From assembly GCA_014872785.1 (NCBI GenBank), contig WKFJ01000006.1, positions 94,535 through 158,534 of the forward strand: DNA of 64,000 bases. The letters run 5' to 3'. The position numbers and the translations under genes were made by a program. Under the pieces are notes generated by a model that saw only the letters and a list, made by a program, of their open reading frames with translations, was not told the DNA's origin and searched no databases. This DNA comes from Alteromonadaceae bacterium (GTDB lineage: Bacteria > Pseudomonadota > Gammaproteobacteria > Enterobacterales > Alteromonadaceae). This document shows, one piece after another, positions 1 through 9,235 of this stretch (the first letter of the stretch is position 1; every line of letters begins with the position of its first letter).

Positions 1-195
1 AGGCTTTTCACTGTAATTGGTTACTAATTTCAACATAGCATCTTGCAAAATATCGATCGCATCAGCGTGCTGTCCCACTCCTAACAGCGCTATCCTATAG
101 CCTTTTTTCTCTACGCTTATTAAAAAGTCGTCAATGCTGGCAAACTCTACATCGTTGAGTTCTGTCGATTCCATTTGTATCGCGTTTGCTGCCAT
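1..195 (-). CDS. RNA polymerase sigma factor, ECF/sigma-70 family (N-terminal part, cut by window edge)
   Basis: The 65 visible codons read in frame to base 1, so the gene continues outside the window. After a short variable start (ATG at 195) the protein has a region-2-like helix pattern: DDFLISVEKKGYRIALL followed by DAIDILQDAMLKLV. This is the classical sigma region 2 signature (acidic DA..hhQDshL.hh) that binds the core RNA polymerase clamp. The family redirects RNA polymerase to stress or envelope promoters. Only region 2.1-2.2 is visible, so no regulon can be named. It is divergent from rpsT with about 470 bp between them. Confidence 0.75.
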   Translation of the reverse strand, partial: MAANAIQMESTELNDVEFASIDDFLISVEKKGYRIALLGVGQHADAIDILQDAMLKLVTNYSEKP

Positions 196-593
196 GGGTT
201 ATTAAATAAAAGTGTCCCGATACTAACAGTTAAAAGCTTCAACCCCAGATAAAAATTACCAATTTATCCAATTCAATCATTATCGTGATGGCAGACATAT
301 CTCACACACTACCTTCTACACCCATTAAAACGAGGCTTTGGCAATTCGGTTGACAAGGTATTAAAAAAAAATACCAAAAAATTTTGTGAGCCAGTTTTCT
401 TGTTTACGTAAGTCTGCTTAATGTCACTATTTCGGTCTTTATTCCGTTTTTATTAAACTCCAATATGCTGTGCCAGCACCTTAAACACAATGTCGCCTAA
501 GACCAGATAGCAATCGAAATGTCGCAAAGGGGTTGGCAAAATCACCGATAACTGGAAAATTACGTCTGTATGACAATATTTCTTCAAAAGTCT

Positions 594-622
594 TTGACAT
601 TTAACCTTATTGTAGGCAAAAT
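594..622 (+). promoter_or_regulatory. Candidate sigma-70 promoter of rpsT
   Basis: A perfect -35 box TTGACA (594-599) is followed after 17 bp by CAAAAT (617-622), a 4/6 match to the -10 consensus. Transcription would start near 629, giving a leader of about 38 nt. The rest of the 196-593 gap between the sigma factor and rpsT holds no gene I can support. A second TTGACA at 350-355 lacks a good -10. Confidence 0.5.
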
Positions 623-666
623 CCGCACCCTCGAATTTACAGTTGAATCGTATTGGGAGTTTCACC

Positions 667-930
667 TTGGCTAACATCAAGTCTGCAAAGAAACGCGCGA
701 TAACAGCAGAAAAACGTCGTCAGCACAATGCTAGCCGCCGTTCAATGATGCGTACTTACATGAAAAAAGTACGTACTGCTATCGAATCTGGTGACAAGGG
801 CGCTGCAGAGCAAGCATTTGCAACTGCTGTTCCTATCCTAGATCGTATGGCGACTAAAGGTTTGATCCACAAAAACAAAGCAGCTCGTCATAAGAGCAGT
901 TTTGCTGCACAGATCAAAGCTTTAGCGTAA
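667..930 (+). CDS. rpsT: 30S ribosomal protein S20
   Basis: Small basic ribosomal protein that binds 16S rRNA in the body of the 30S subunit. The 87-residue product starts (M)[17 protein letters not shown], the family's hallmark N-terminus. It ends in the usual [19 protein letters not shown] segment, and the length is typical. I chose the TTG at 667 because it gives the canonical ANIKSAKKR start and has GGGAG (655-659) seven bases upstream. An upstream ATG at 643 is in frame but would add eight non-family residues. A UUG start is also known for E. coli rpsT, where it takes part in autoregulation. Transcription ends at the hairpin just downstream. Confidence 0.97.
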   Translation: MANIKSAKKRAITAEKRRQHNASRRSMMRTYMKKVRTAIESGDKGAAEQAFATAVPILDRMATKGLIHKNKAARHKSSFAAQIKALA

Positions 931-946
931 GCGCTCAGGTTTCGCG

Positions 947-975
947 AAAAGGCGTCCATTTGGACGCCTTTTTTG
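947..975 (+). terminator. Rho-independent terminator of rpsT
   Basis: The inverted repeat GGCGTCCA / TGGACGCC with a two-base loop is followed by a T run. It lies 17 nt after the rpsT stop. Confidence 0.9.
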
Positions 976-1091
976 TTTTTCAACGAACAAAAACATTTCA
1001 CTTTTTCACTTTTCAACATCACGACATTCGTTTTTAAATACGCTAGTATAAACGCCCTCCTGTTTCAGTTTTAAAGGGATAGTACTGGCAT

Positions 1092-2486
1092 ATGTTAAAG
1101 AGACCGTTTTTACTTTTCGCGCTGTTATGTGCAATCGCACAATCTCCGGTATCGGCAGAAATTGCCCCAGAAGATATCGACAAACTAACATCTGCTTCGA
1201 ATGAAAGCGGATTAGCGTACGACATAGTCAAGTCACTAACCGTCGAGGTCGGCCCCCGTATTGCCGGTAGCAAAGGCGATAAGCTCGCCGTGGCCTGGGC
1301 TGAAACAAAGTTACAAAGCCTGGGTTTTGACAAGGTCTACAAACAGCCAGTGCGCGTTAGAAACTGGTCTCGAGGCTTGGCACAAGCAACAGTAATCTCT
1401 CCTTATGAGCAAAAGATGGTAATAACCGCCTTAGGCGGCTCTATCGCGACTCCACCGGAAGGATACACTGAAGAAGTCATCATGTTTGACTCTTTAGAGT
1501 CGTTGCAAGAAGCCACGCGCGAACAAGTAGAAGGCAAGATTGTTTTTATCAACAAGAAAATGCAGCGACACAAAGCGGGTAAAGGCTATGGCCCGGTAGT
1601 CATTGGGCGCTCAAGGGGCGCGATTGAAGCCTCAAAACTGGGTGCCCTTGCCGTCATCATCCGCTCAGTAGGTACGGCAAACAGTCGATTCGCCCACACT
1701 GGCGCTATGCGCTACAGCCCAACTGTGGAGAAAATCCCCGCGGGTGCTTTATCAAATGCTGATGCCGATACACTAGAATCGATATTTGCCGCAGGAAAGC
1801 CGGTGACCATGCAGGTTAATATGCAAGCCAAAGAACATGGCTGGCAAACCTCATATAATGTTATTGGTGAAATCACTGGCACTAAATACCCTGAGCAAGT
1901 GGTATTAATTGCCGCTCACCTTGACTCATGGGATGAGGGCACTGGTGCTCTCGACGATGGTGCTGGGGTTGGCATAGTAACGGCCGCAGCAAAACTTATA
2001 AAAGATACTTTAGGTGCTAGCGAGCGAACCATTCGGGTAGTGCTGTACGCCAATGAAGAATTTGGTCTAATTGGCGCGCGACAGTACGTGAAAGAAAACG
2101 CCGACGATTTGAAGAATATTATCGTCGCCGCAGAATCGGATTTTGGCGCCGGCGCAATATATCGCCTAGATACCCGATTTGACGAAAAGGCATTGCCTTT
2201 TGTTGACAAGCTAATCGACGTGCTTGCACCTTTGGGTATTGAAAAAGGTAACAACAATGCAACTGGTGGTCCCGATATTTCAATGATGCCTGCGCTGGGC
2301 GTGCCGGTAGTGTCCTTGCGTCAAGACGGTACCCACTATTTTGATTACCATCACACACCAGATGATACATTGGATAAAATAGATCCTGAGGCGTTGAAAC
2401 AGAATCAAACCGCCTATGCTTTATTTACGTATATGATGGCAAACGGAGCTGTCGATCCACGACCTGCCCCCAAACAAGTAAAGTAA
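1092..2486 (+). CDS. Exported M28-family zinc aminopeptidase with PA domain
   Basis: Zn-dependent exopeptidase expected to remove N-terminal residues from peptides in the periplasm or outside the cell. Residues 1-22 are a Sec signal peptide (KRPF, hydrophobic core, VSA cleavage site). A protease-associated (PA) domain spans roughly residues 130-240. The M28 catalytic domain follows: HLDSW near 276 and DDG near 288 (metal ligands), the NEEF pair near 323 (catalytic Glu), ESDFGAG near 350, and the last ligand His in YHHTPDDT near 430. All five ligand positions are present, so the enzyme should be active. At 464 aa the length is normal for this group. The M20/M28 name alone does not give substrate specificity. 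It is followed closely by a small membrane protein gene. Confidence 0.9.
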   Translation: MLKRPFLLFALLCAIAQSPVSAEIAPEDIDKLTSASNESGLAYDIVKSLTVEVGPRIAGSKGDKLAVAWAETKLQSLGFDKVYKQPVRVRNWSRGLAQATVISPYEQKMVITALGGSIATPPEGYTEEVIMFDSLESLQEATREQVEGKIVFINKKMQRHKAGKGYGPVVIGRSRGAIEASKLGALAVIIRSVGTANSRFAHTGAMRYSPTVEKIPAGALSNADADTLESIFAAGKPVTMQVNMQAKEHGWQTSYNVIGEITGTKYPEQVVLIAAHLDSWDEGTGALDDGAGVGIVTAAAKLIKDTLGASERTIRVVLYANEEFGLIGARQYVKENADDLKNIIVAAESDFGAGAIYRLDTRFDEKALPFVDKLIDVLAPLGIEKGNNNATGGPDISMMPALGVPVVSLRQDGTHYFDYHHTPDDTLDKIDPEALKQNQTAYALFTYMMANGAVDPRPAPKQVK

Positions 2487-2516
2487 CCCTGTGATTGTAT
2501 AAAGGATGTAACAACC

Positions 2517-2834
2517 ATGAATTTGCAAAACTTGACCGAACCCAAAAATCTAAAGGTCATTGCTGCGCTCGTATTAGTCGCACTTATTTTGTTTATTCCA
2601 AAGCCACAAAGGATTAAATACGAATACGCTAATATGGTGTCAGAAAGTACGTACTGGGACGGCTTAGGCGGCTCTGGAGTATTATTTGATGCCAAGGCGT
2701 CATTTGTTAGACTAGACAAAGACACTAACCACTTACATGTCTGCCACTCAGTAACAGATACTAGCAATTGCTTGAAGTATCGCGTCATTGAAAATAAGGG
2801 TTTTACCGGTTATTTGTTGTCTTTTTTCGAATAA
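2517..2834 (+). CDS. Small membrane-anchored protein of unknown function
   Basis: 105 aa and not recognised. One transmembrane helix lies at about residues 13-30 (VIAALVLVALILFIPK) and is followed by a roughly 75-residue soluble part, probably periplasmic. That part has two Cys near the end of the sequence motif CHSV...NCLKY, which could form a disulfide. An AAGGATG-type ribosome-binding site lies upstream of the ATG. The gene starts 30 bp after the M28 peptidase stop on the same strand, so cotranscription is likely. Function cannot be inferred. Confidence 0.65.
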   Translation: MNLQNLTEPKNLKVIAALVLVALILFIPKPQRIKYEYANMVSESTYWDGLGGSGVLFDAKASFVRLDKDTNHLHVCHSVTDTSNCLKYRVIENKGFTGYLLSFFE

Positions 2835-3098
2835 TTAACCAGCCCAAAGGAGTGTGCCATTGAACCGTTGTAGAGGCGTCATCACTCGGTCACACTCTGG
2901 TCACTAAATAGTCACATTGCTCTCATAAAATATACGCATAATGAGAGATACCCACTCTATTAAAACCTATTAAAAACATAGTCTTAATACATATAATTGT
3001 CACAAAAAGGCTATTTTGTAACCTCTCTTTAATCCAAGATTAACCGTTCTGTCACAGCTGAAAATTATTATTACAAAAACCAGCTAGGAACACATATC

Positions 3099-3902
3099 AT
3101 GAGCATCAAGCAACATTTTCGCACCGTATGGATTTCTGACATTCACTTAGGTTCTCGTGACTGCAAGGCCGAGTATCTTTTAGACTTTCTCCAAAATAGC
3201 CAAATTGAGACATTGTATTTGGTCGGTGACATTGTAGATATGTGGGCACTGTCAAAACAGTTTATGTGGCCAAAAGCGCACAATGATTTATTCCACTTTA
3301 TTCTCGAGTTATCGCATGGCAATACCAAAGTCATTTACTTACCCGGTAACCACGATGAACCCGCACAGAAGTACGACGGTATGGAGTTTGGTGACGTCGA
3401 AATTCACCGTGAGTACATACACACAACCGCCGACGGAAAAAAACTACTTTTACTGCACGGAGACGTGTTTGATGGGCAAGTTTGCTTTGGCCGTTTAACT
3501 GCGTGGATTGGTGACAAGGGTTACGAATTACTGCTGTTCTTAAATCGATGGTATAACCGTTTCAGAGCCTGGTTTGGCAAGCCCTACTGGTCACTTGCAG
3601 GCTATCTGAAATCACGTATATCTGGTGCCAATATGGCAATACAACGCTATCGTGAAGCCTGCACGGATAAAGCGCGCGAAATGGGACTTGATGGCGTTGT
3701 TTGTGGTCATATTCACCACCCTGAAGTTGTCGACGTTGACGGCGTTACTTACTGCAACGACGGTGACTGGATCGAAAACTGTTCTGCTCTCACAGAAGAT
3801 GCTAAGGGCAACATCCAGTTAATTTACTGGACACACATTAGTACCCAAGCCAAAGTGCACACACTGCACAAAGTAACAAGCGGCGCACAAGAAGCCGCCT
3901 AG
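3099..3902 (+). CDS. UDP-2,3-diacylglucosamine diphosphatase-like metallophosphoesterase (LpxH2 type)
   Basis: Calcineurin-like phosphoesterase of the LpxH-like group. Relatives hydrolyse UDP-2,3-diacylglucosamine to lipid X in lipid A synthesis. The metal-binding signatures occur in order: SDIHLG (D14, H16), GDIVD (D44), GNHDE (about 84-88), LLHGDVFD (about 120) and GHIHHPEV (about 203-208). At 267 aa it is longer than classical LpxH (about 240) and has the SRDC insertion typical of the LpxH2-like branch. True LpxH activity is therefore plausible but not certain. It stands 130 bp upstream of the OlsF-like acyltransferase, suggesting a shared membrane-lipid theme. The ATG at 3099 has a weak AGGAA site upstream. 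Confidence 0.75.
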   Translation: MSIKQHFRTVWISDIHLGSRDCKAEYLLDFLQNSQIETLYLVGDIVDMWALSKQFMWPKAHNDLFHFILELSHGNTKVIYLPGNHDEPAQKYDGMEFGDVEIHREYIHTTADGKKLLLLHGDVFDGQVCFGRLTAWIGDKGYELLLFLNRWYNRFRAWFGKPYWSLAGYLKSRISGANMAIQRYREACTDKAREMGLDGVVCGHIHHPEVVDVDGVTYCNDGDWIENCSALTEDAKGNIQLIYWTHISTQAKVHTLHKVTSGAQEAA

Positions 3903-4034
3903 ATCCAAATTACAAGCTGGTACCTACAGTACCAGCTTGCCCATACAGCTTGTAACAATTCAGAAAAGAATGTTTTACACTACCGTCATAATTATTCCTT
4001 AGTATGGCGCGGTTAATATTTTCGAGGTTATTTC

Positions 4035-5840
4035 ATGTTTTCGGTAAATGAGGTTCTCACAAAACATTATCCCAAGTTAGTTGAGAAACCACTGTTGTTT
4101 AAGTTTCTGTCGTTCACACTTCGCCATTTACTCTATGAAAAAGAAATCGCAGAGTTTGGCAAAAGTTGCCCGCATTTAGACGGCATTGAGTTTATCGAGC
4201 AAGCACTAGAGTTTTTTAATTTCACCTACTCTGTGCGTGATTCAGAAAAAGAACGCATTCCACGTGAAGGTCCGGTTGTCATTATCGCAAACCATCCTAT
4301 TGGTTCTTTGGACGGACTGGCGCTGATTAAAATGGTCAGTGAAATTCGCCCGGATGTAAAAGCCGTCGTCAACGAAATGCTCATGGCGGTTAAACCGCTT
4401 AGAAGCTTGTTTCTGCCGGTAAATGTTATGACGGGATCAACGGCGAAGGGTGACATTGCAAAGATACAGAATCACCTAGAAGACAACGGATGTATTGTCA
4501 TATTCCCTGCAGGTGAAGTGTCGCGCTTACGTCCTCAAGGAATTAGAGATACTCGCTGGAGTAGCGGCTTTGTCAAAATGGCAAAAATTGCTAAAGCCCC
4601 GGTTGTGCCGGTATACGTCAATGGTCGCTGTACCTCTTTGTTCTACGGCGTGTCCGCGCTCAATAAAAATCTAGCCACTGGACTTTTGGTTAGAGAGATG
4701 TTCAAACAAAAGAACAAGCATCTCCCTATGCGTATAGGAAGACTTATTCCTTATGAGTCATACGGCGAGAGTAAATTGGCAGACAAGCTATTAACCAAAA
4801 TATTCAAAAAGCACTTGTACAGAATAGCTATCGATAAATCAGAACTATTCGAAACCCAAAGGTCAATTGCACCTCCTGAAGATCGTCAAGTACTTGCCAA
4901 GAGCATTAGAAAGGAATGCGAGCTACTTGGTGCAACCAACGACGGCAAAGACATCTATTTATATCGTTTTTCGGGCAGTTCTCCCATACTTCGCGAGATT
5001 GGACGCTTAAGAGAAATCGCATTTCGCGCCGTGGGTGAAGGTAGCAATAAACGCCGCGACACCGATCATTACGACAATGACTATTTTCACCTCATCTTGT
5101 GGGATCAAAATGACATGGAAATCGTTGGGGCTTATCGTCTGGGCGACGCTAAACAACTGCACAGTCAAAAGGGATTAGACGGGCTATATTCCGCGAGTTT
5201 GTTTCAATACAACCCACAAATGAAGCCTTATTTCGACTCAGGTTTAGAACTTGGCCGTAGTTTTGTGCAACCCAAATACTGGGGTAAACGCAGTTTAGAC
5301 TATCTTTGGTATGGCATTGGTGCGTTTTTGAGTAAATACCCTCAGTACCGATACCTGTTTGGTCCTGTTAGCCTGAGCAATAGCTTTCCCAAGGCGGCAA
5401 AAGACTTATTAGTAGAATTCTACCAATTGTACTTTGGCAGTCAGGAAGACATCGCTCGTTCAAATTATCCTTACACATTGCCTAAAGATTTACGCAATAG
5501 TTTTAGTGGTAATGACTACAAAGAAGATTTTTCGACCTTAAAACATTTACTCGCCAATATGGGCGCTTCAATCCCCACCCTTTATAAACAGTACACTGAA
5601 CTATGTGAACCGGGTGGTGTGCAGTTTCTAGGATTTGGCGTCGACCCAGATTTTAATGACTGTATTGATGGCCTGATTTTGGTTGATTTGGAAAAACTTA
5701 AAGCGAAAAAACGCGCTAGATACATGCCCAATAAGATTGTCGAAGAAGTGCCTGTACAAGCACCTAAATCAGAGCCGCTTGCGGCAGCACAGGTATCTCA
5801 ACACCAAAGTGCCAAAGTCATCCAATTAGGAACAGGTTAA
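4035..5840 (+). CDS. olsF: Bifunctional acyltransferase, OlsF-like ornithine lipid synthase
   Basis: 601 aa in two parts. The N-terminal half is a PlsC/OlsA-type O-acyltransferase with NHPIGSLDG (H87, D93), the FPAGEVSR block near 156-163 and a VVPVYVNGR block. The C-terminal half (about 300-530) is an OlsB/hemolysin-type N-acyltransferase of the GNAT fold, seen in REIGRLREIAFRAVGEG, a HLILWD strand and IVGAYRLG. This two-domain order is that of OlsF, described in Serratia proteamaculans, where one protein makes lyso-ornithine lipid and then ornithine lipid. The last 40 residues are a low-complexity linker. The product would be a phosphorus-free membrane lipid, useful under phosphate limitation. 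No Pho box was identified. The gene symbol is assigned by architecture. Confidence 0.72.
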   Translation: MFSVNEVLTKHYPKLVEKPLLFKFLSFTLRHLLYEKEIAEFGKSCPHLDGIEFIEQALEFFNFTYSVRDSEKERIPREGPVVIIANHPIGSLDGLALIKMVSEIRPDVKAVVNEMLMAVKPLRSLFLPVNVMTGSTAKGDIAKIQNHLEDNGCIVIFPAGEVSRLRPQGIRDTRWSSGFVKMAKIAKAPVVPVYVNGRCTSLFYGVSALNKNLATGLLVREMFKQKNKHLPMRIGRLIPYESYGESKLADKLLTKIFKKHLYRIAIDKSELFETQRSIAPPEDRQVLAKSIRKECELLGATNDGKDIYLYRFSGSSPILREIGRLREIAFRAVGEGSNKRRDTDHYDNDYFHLILWDQNDMEIVGAYRLGDAKQLHSQKGLDGLYSASLFQYNPQMKPYFDSGLELGRSFVQPKYWGKRSLDYLWYGIGAFLSKYPQYRYLFGPVSLSNSFPKAAKDLLVEFYQLYFGSQEDIARSNYPYTLPKDLRNSFSGNDYKEDFSTLKHLLANMGASIPTLYKQYTELCEPGGVQFLGFGVDPDFNDCIDGLILVDLEKLKAKKRARYMPNKIVEEVPVQAPKSEPLAAAQVSQHQSAKVIQLGTG

Positions 5841-5852
5841 CTAGAGCATAAT

Positions 5853-6386
5853 TTACATGGTCAAATCGAGCTTGGGTTTCTTTGTTTTAGCAGGGGGTTT
5901 CTGTTGTTCTTTCTCGTCTTCGGCTACGGGCGAAAACTCTAGTTCACCACTGGTGTAATCCTCACCAAAGGTAATCGCCAACGAGGCTACCTGTCTTATT
6001 GCTGACATTAACTGGTCTTCTGTCAGTGGTGAAATGGGATGAATGTAGGCAGAGAACAACAATCCATTACTACTGGCATAACGTGCATCGAGTGCTTGTT
6101 GATAATTAGATTCTAGAGAAATATGTAGTTGTTCGGGCGTAACGTCTTCAACGGAGATGATAGGGGCAACAATACGCATGCGGTCGTGTTCAGCATCCGA
6201 GATTAACGCCATCCTTACGCTTTTGTATAAAAACTGTAGATATCCAGGTTGGTAACTCTCAACATCTGTCACTGCAGCAACAAAGCCCTCCATATACTCT
6301 TGTGTCATGGTTTCTTCGGCCTTCACTACAAACCCAGAGCAAAACAATACCGTGCTCAAAAATAAACCGGCTGCGCGATTGTTCAT
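5853..6386 (-). CDS. Exported protein of unknown function
   Basis: 177 aa from the ATG at 6386, which has a G-run Shine-Dalgarno six bases upstream; longer forms starting at 6392 or 6419 are possible. Residues 1-23 are a signal peptide (NNRAAGLFLSTVLFCSGFVVKA). The mature part is acidic and helical, with no motif I recognise, and has a Lys/Pro-rich tail. It is convergent with the OlsF-like gene (13 bp between the stops) and upstream of dapE on the same strand in reverse order. Likely periplasmic; function unknown. Confidence 0.6.
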   Translation of the reverse strand: MNNRAAGLFLSTVLFCSGFVVKAEETMTQEYMEGFVAAVTDVESYQPGYLQFLYKSVRMALISDAEHDRMRIVAPIISVEDVTPEQLHISLESNYQQALDARYASSNGLLFSAYIHPISPLTEDQLMSAIRQVASLAITFGEDYTSGELEFSPVAEDEKEQQKPPAKTKKPKLDLTM

Positions 6387-6489
6387 GGGCATCCCCCCAG
6401 ACGAACCTTCTTTAAACATTTAAAGAGTGTAGTCCAATCTGGGGAAAGATCAGGGAGTCATTAGCCAACAACAAGTAGCGGTAAAAACG

Positions 6490-7662
6490 CTACATAAGTA
6501 GTTCGCTGAGTAAGTCAGTGTAGATATCTTCCAATGTTGCCAAATCAGATAAATGTATTCGCTCATTGACTTGGTGAATTGTTTTATTGGGTACGCCAAT
6601 CTCAACTACTTGAGTATGGTCATCGGAAAAGAATCGGCCATCCGACGTGCCACCTGCGGTAGAAAGCACCGGATAGCGCCCAGTATTACTGAATATGGCG
6701 CGCTCTATAGACGCAATAAGACTACTTTGGTGTTTATGCTGAGTAAAATAGGGAGCACAGGGTCTTTCCCATTGTAATTCAAACTCCTGAGTAACTTCAG
6801 ACACCTTCTCCTTAATAAGATGTTCCAAAGCGACCATATCGTACTTGTGGCTGTATCGGATATTGAAACATATCTTGCAACTAGCGGGCACAATGTTGTC
6901 AGTGAAGGCTCCTGAGTCAATATGGGTAATTTGCAAACTGGTACCGGGAAAATCGACGCTGCCTGTATCCCATTCAATGGAACTCATTGCCTCAATGACC
7001 TTTGCCATTTTGTGAATGGCATTATCGGCGTATTGTGGATAGGCCACATGACCTTGTTTACCACTTACATGTATACGACCTGATATCGCTCCGCGGCGGC
7101 CAACCTTAATGGTATCACCGGTTGCCGATTTAGCAGTCGGCTCTCCAATAATGCAGTGATCTAGCTTAATTCCACATGCATCAAGATACTTTTTAATTTC
7201 CTTACTTCCGAATTCCGCTTCGCCCTCTTCATCACTGGTAATTAACCACAAAAAGCGATTGTTTAGCTTGGTACCTGGTGTTAGCACCCGCTGCGCAGCC
7301 GCGAGCATGGCAGCAACGCCTGTTTTCATGTCAGCCGCACCACGGCCAATCAACTCATCGCCGATTAGTTCTGGATTAAAGGGGTCAACTCGCCATTTAT
7401 CAAGAGGCCCTGGGGGCACAACATCAGTATGGCCAGCAAAAGCCACGGTGCGGTCGCCCTCGCCTATTGATGCAATCAGGTTTTTTACACCCTCTACTTC
7501 AAATTGATGACATTCAAAACCTAGCGCTGATAGTTTGCTGATGAGCCAATCTTGGCAACCTGCATCTTGAGGTGTAATAGATTTACGCGACATCAATTCA
7601 AGGCTATGCTGAATTGACTTGGCATATTGCAAAGACGATTTTTGTAAACCAGAAGTTGACAT
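6490..7662 (-). CDS. dapE: Succinyl-diaminopimelate desuccinylase
   Basis: M20-family binuclear zinc hydrolase that converts N-succinyl-LL-2,6-diaminopimelate to LL-DAP and succinate, in the lysine and peptidoglycan precursor pathway (cytosol). Key residues visible: FAGHTDVVPPG (metal His and Asp), GRGAADMK (bridging Asp), SDEEGE (catalytic Glu pair), a GRRGAISG dimerisation strand, and GGTSDGRFF with the final His in TIHQVNE. At 390 aa it matches the family. I start at the ATG (MSTSGLQ) rather than the in-frame TTG at 7677, because the extra residues are not family-like. Monocistronic by position. Confidence 0.95.
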   Translation of the reverse strand: MSTSGLQKSSLQYAKSIQHSLELMSRKSITPQDAGCQDWLISKLSALGFECHQFEVEGVKNLIASIGEGDRTVAFAGHTDVVPPGPLDKWRVDPFNPELIGDELIGRGAADMKTGVAAMLAAAQRVLTPGTKLNNRFLWLITSDEEGEAEFGSKEIKKYLDACGIKLDHCIIGEPTAKSATGDTIKVGRRGAISGRIHVSGKQGHVAYPQYADNAIHKMAKVIEAMSSIEWDTGSVDFPGTSLQITHIDSGAFTDNIVPASCKICFNIRYSHKYDMVALEHLIKEKVSEVTQEFELQWERPCAPYFTQHKHQSSLIASIERAIFSNTGRYPVLSTAGGTSDGRFFSDDHTQVVEIGVPNKTIHQVNERIHLSDLATLEDIYTDLLSELLM

Positions 7663-7794
7663 GAGTAACAGACCCAAATTAGCTTATTGGGCGTATTAAA
7701 CTGGGCGGTGATTACAGTTAGATTGCAAAACCAAGTCAACTCGGTGACAATTTCTGTAACTCTTTGATTTTACTTACTTAGGATTACCCATACA

Positions 7795-7965
7795 TTGTTA
7801 AGACTACTGTTTTTAGTCCCCATCATTTTGTCGATCATTTGGATAGTCCATTTGAAGAAAAACGGCTACACCCTTGAACAAGGTAAAAAAGGCTTTTTAC
7901 ACATTTTAATGATTAGTGGCGGCCTTATTATGATGTACGTGGTGCTATTGTTACTGACCAATTAA
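7795..7965 (+). CDS. Small two-helix membrane protein
   Basis: A 56-codon ORF divergent from dapE with a TTG start at 7795 and AGGA (7780-7783) upstream. Two hydrophobic helices, about residues 2-19 (LRLLFLVPIILSIIWIVH) and 36-54 (LHILMISGGLIMMYVVLLLL), flank a basic loop KKNGYTLEQGKKGF. This hairpin layout with a GYxxxxGKKGF loop looks like a real conserved small membrane protein rather than chance. I do not recognise a named family. No ATG is available, which lowers confidence in the start. Confidence 0.6.
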   Translation: MLRLLFLVPIILSIIWIVHLKKNGYTLEQGKKGFLHILMISGGLIMMYVVLLLLTN

Positions 7966-8296
7966 CAGCAGCGCGTCTTAAAAGTAACAACATCTCTTCC
8001 AGCCTATTTTTTTAGGGTTCATCTCTGAAATTAGTGAAGCCTTTACTTCCCTTGCTCAACTATTTATTTGAACGTATTCGTTTTTTTTACGTTTTGTAAC
8101 GATCGCGGTCTCACTCATCAGCCATATTCAATTGACAAAATTAATACCAAACTATAAATTGATATCACTTTGATATCATATCAATTCTTTTCCAGACATA
8201 TCTCACAATCAAAAAAGCATGTAATGCATGGGTGAACGGCTTCTTAACTGAGTATGCTCAGTTAGTAAGCAACTAACGGGATAGGATAAATAAAAA
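7966..8296. other. Intergenic region upstream of the SPFH gene with two inverted repeats
   Basis: No protein gene is supported here. The 3' part holds a perfect 8-bp inverted repeat TAACTGAG/CTCAGTTA with a 4-base loop (8245-8264). It is overlapped by a second one, GTTAGT/ACTAAC (8261-8277). The two share GTTA, so they could be alternative RNA structures or an operator. Upstream, GATATCA occurs in close repetition (about 8158-8187). Confidence 0.4.
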
Positions 8297-8363
8297 ATGG
8301 CGACAGACCTTAGCAAATGCTGCCAATCTCTGTGGCCACAACAATTCTCAATAGGAGATCATT

Positions 8364-9233
8364 ATGACTAACTCACCTTCGATAGCTGAAAAACAAGGGT
8401 TTTCGGTAAATGGCTATGTTGCCTTTTTATTTTTTGTCATCCTCACTCCCTTATTACTTATCAATATTGAGCCGTCTAATGGCGTGACTTTCTTTATCAA
8501 GGTGGCGTTATTGATCCTCGCCCTGCTTTGTTTACCAGGTTTTTTTATGGTGCAACCAAATCAGGGCAAAGTGATGACCCTATTTGGCAGTTATGTCGGT
8601 ACAGAGCGACGCACCGGTTTACGCTGGACGATTCCACTGTTTATTCGCAAGACCATCTCACTGCGTATTCGCAACTTCGAAAGTGCCAAAATTAAAGTCA
8701 ACGACAACCTAGGCAACCCCATTGAAATTGCCACCATAGCCGTATGGGCGGTAACTGACACCGCCGAAGCAGTGTTTGAAGTAGATGACTACGAAAGTTA
8801 CGTTAACATTCAAAGTGAAGCAGCTCTTAGAAACTTAGCCAGCAGCTATCCTTACGATCCCCAAAACGAGGGCGATATTGCCCTGCGCAGCCACCCAGTA
8901 GAGATTGCTGAGCAACTCAAATCCGAGATACAAGAACGACTGGGTAAAACCGGTGTAACTGTGCTTGAAGCGAGAATAAGTCACTTGGCCTACGCACAAG
9001 AAATTGCTAGTGCCATGCTGCAAAGACAACAAGCAGCCGCCATCATTTCAGCCCGAGCAAAAATTGTTGAAGGCGCTGTGGGTATGGTTGAAATGGCACT
9101 TGAAAGACTTCAGGAAAAAGACGTCATTGAACTTGATGAAGAGCGCAAAGCCACTATGGTAAGCAATCTGTTGGTAGTATTATGCGGTGACAAAGCAACT
9201 CAACCCGTGGTTAACACCGGGAGCATCTACTAA
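8364..9233 (+). CDS. SPFH/band-7 domain membrane protein
   Basis: 289-aa prohibitin/stomatin-like protein. Two hydrophobic segments (about 17-35 and 43-62) anchor it. The SPFH domain follows (FMVQPNQGKVMTLFGSYVGTE to about 190), then an Ala/Glu/Gln-rich helical tail (QRQQAAAIISARAKIVEGA) typical of the coiled coil through which such proteins oligomerise into membrane microdomain scaffolds. AGGAG lies eight bases before the ATG. The next gene, a ribbon-helix-helix protein, begins 2 bp after the stop, so the two are translated together. The partner suggests a shared, regulated unit; the precise role is unknown. Confidence 0.88.
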   Translation: MTNSPSIAEKQGFSVNGYVAFLFFVILTPLLLINIEPSNGVTFFIKVALLILALLCLPGFFMVQPNQGKVMTLFGSYVGTERRTGLRWTIPLFIRKTISLRIRNFESAKIKVNDNLGNPIEIATIAVWAVTDTAEAVFEVDDYESYVNIQSEAALRNLASSYPYDPQNEGDIALRSHPVEIAEQLKSEIQERLGKTGVTVLEARISHLAYAQEIASAMLQRQQAAAIISARAKIVEGAVGMVEMALERLQEKDVIELDEERKATMVSNLLVVLCGDKATQPVVNTGSIY

Positions 9234-9235
9234 CC

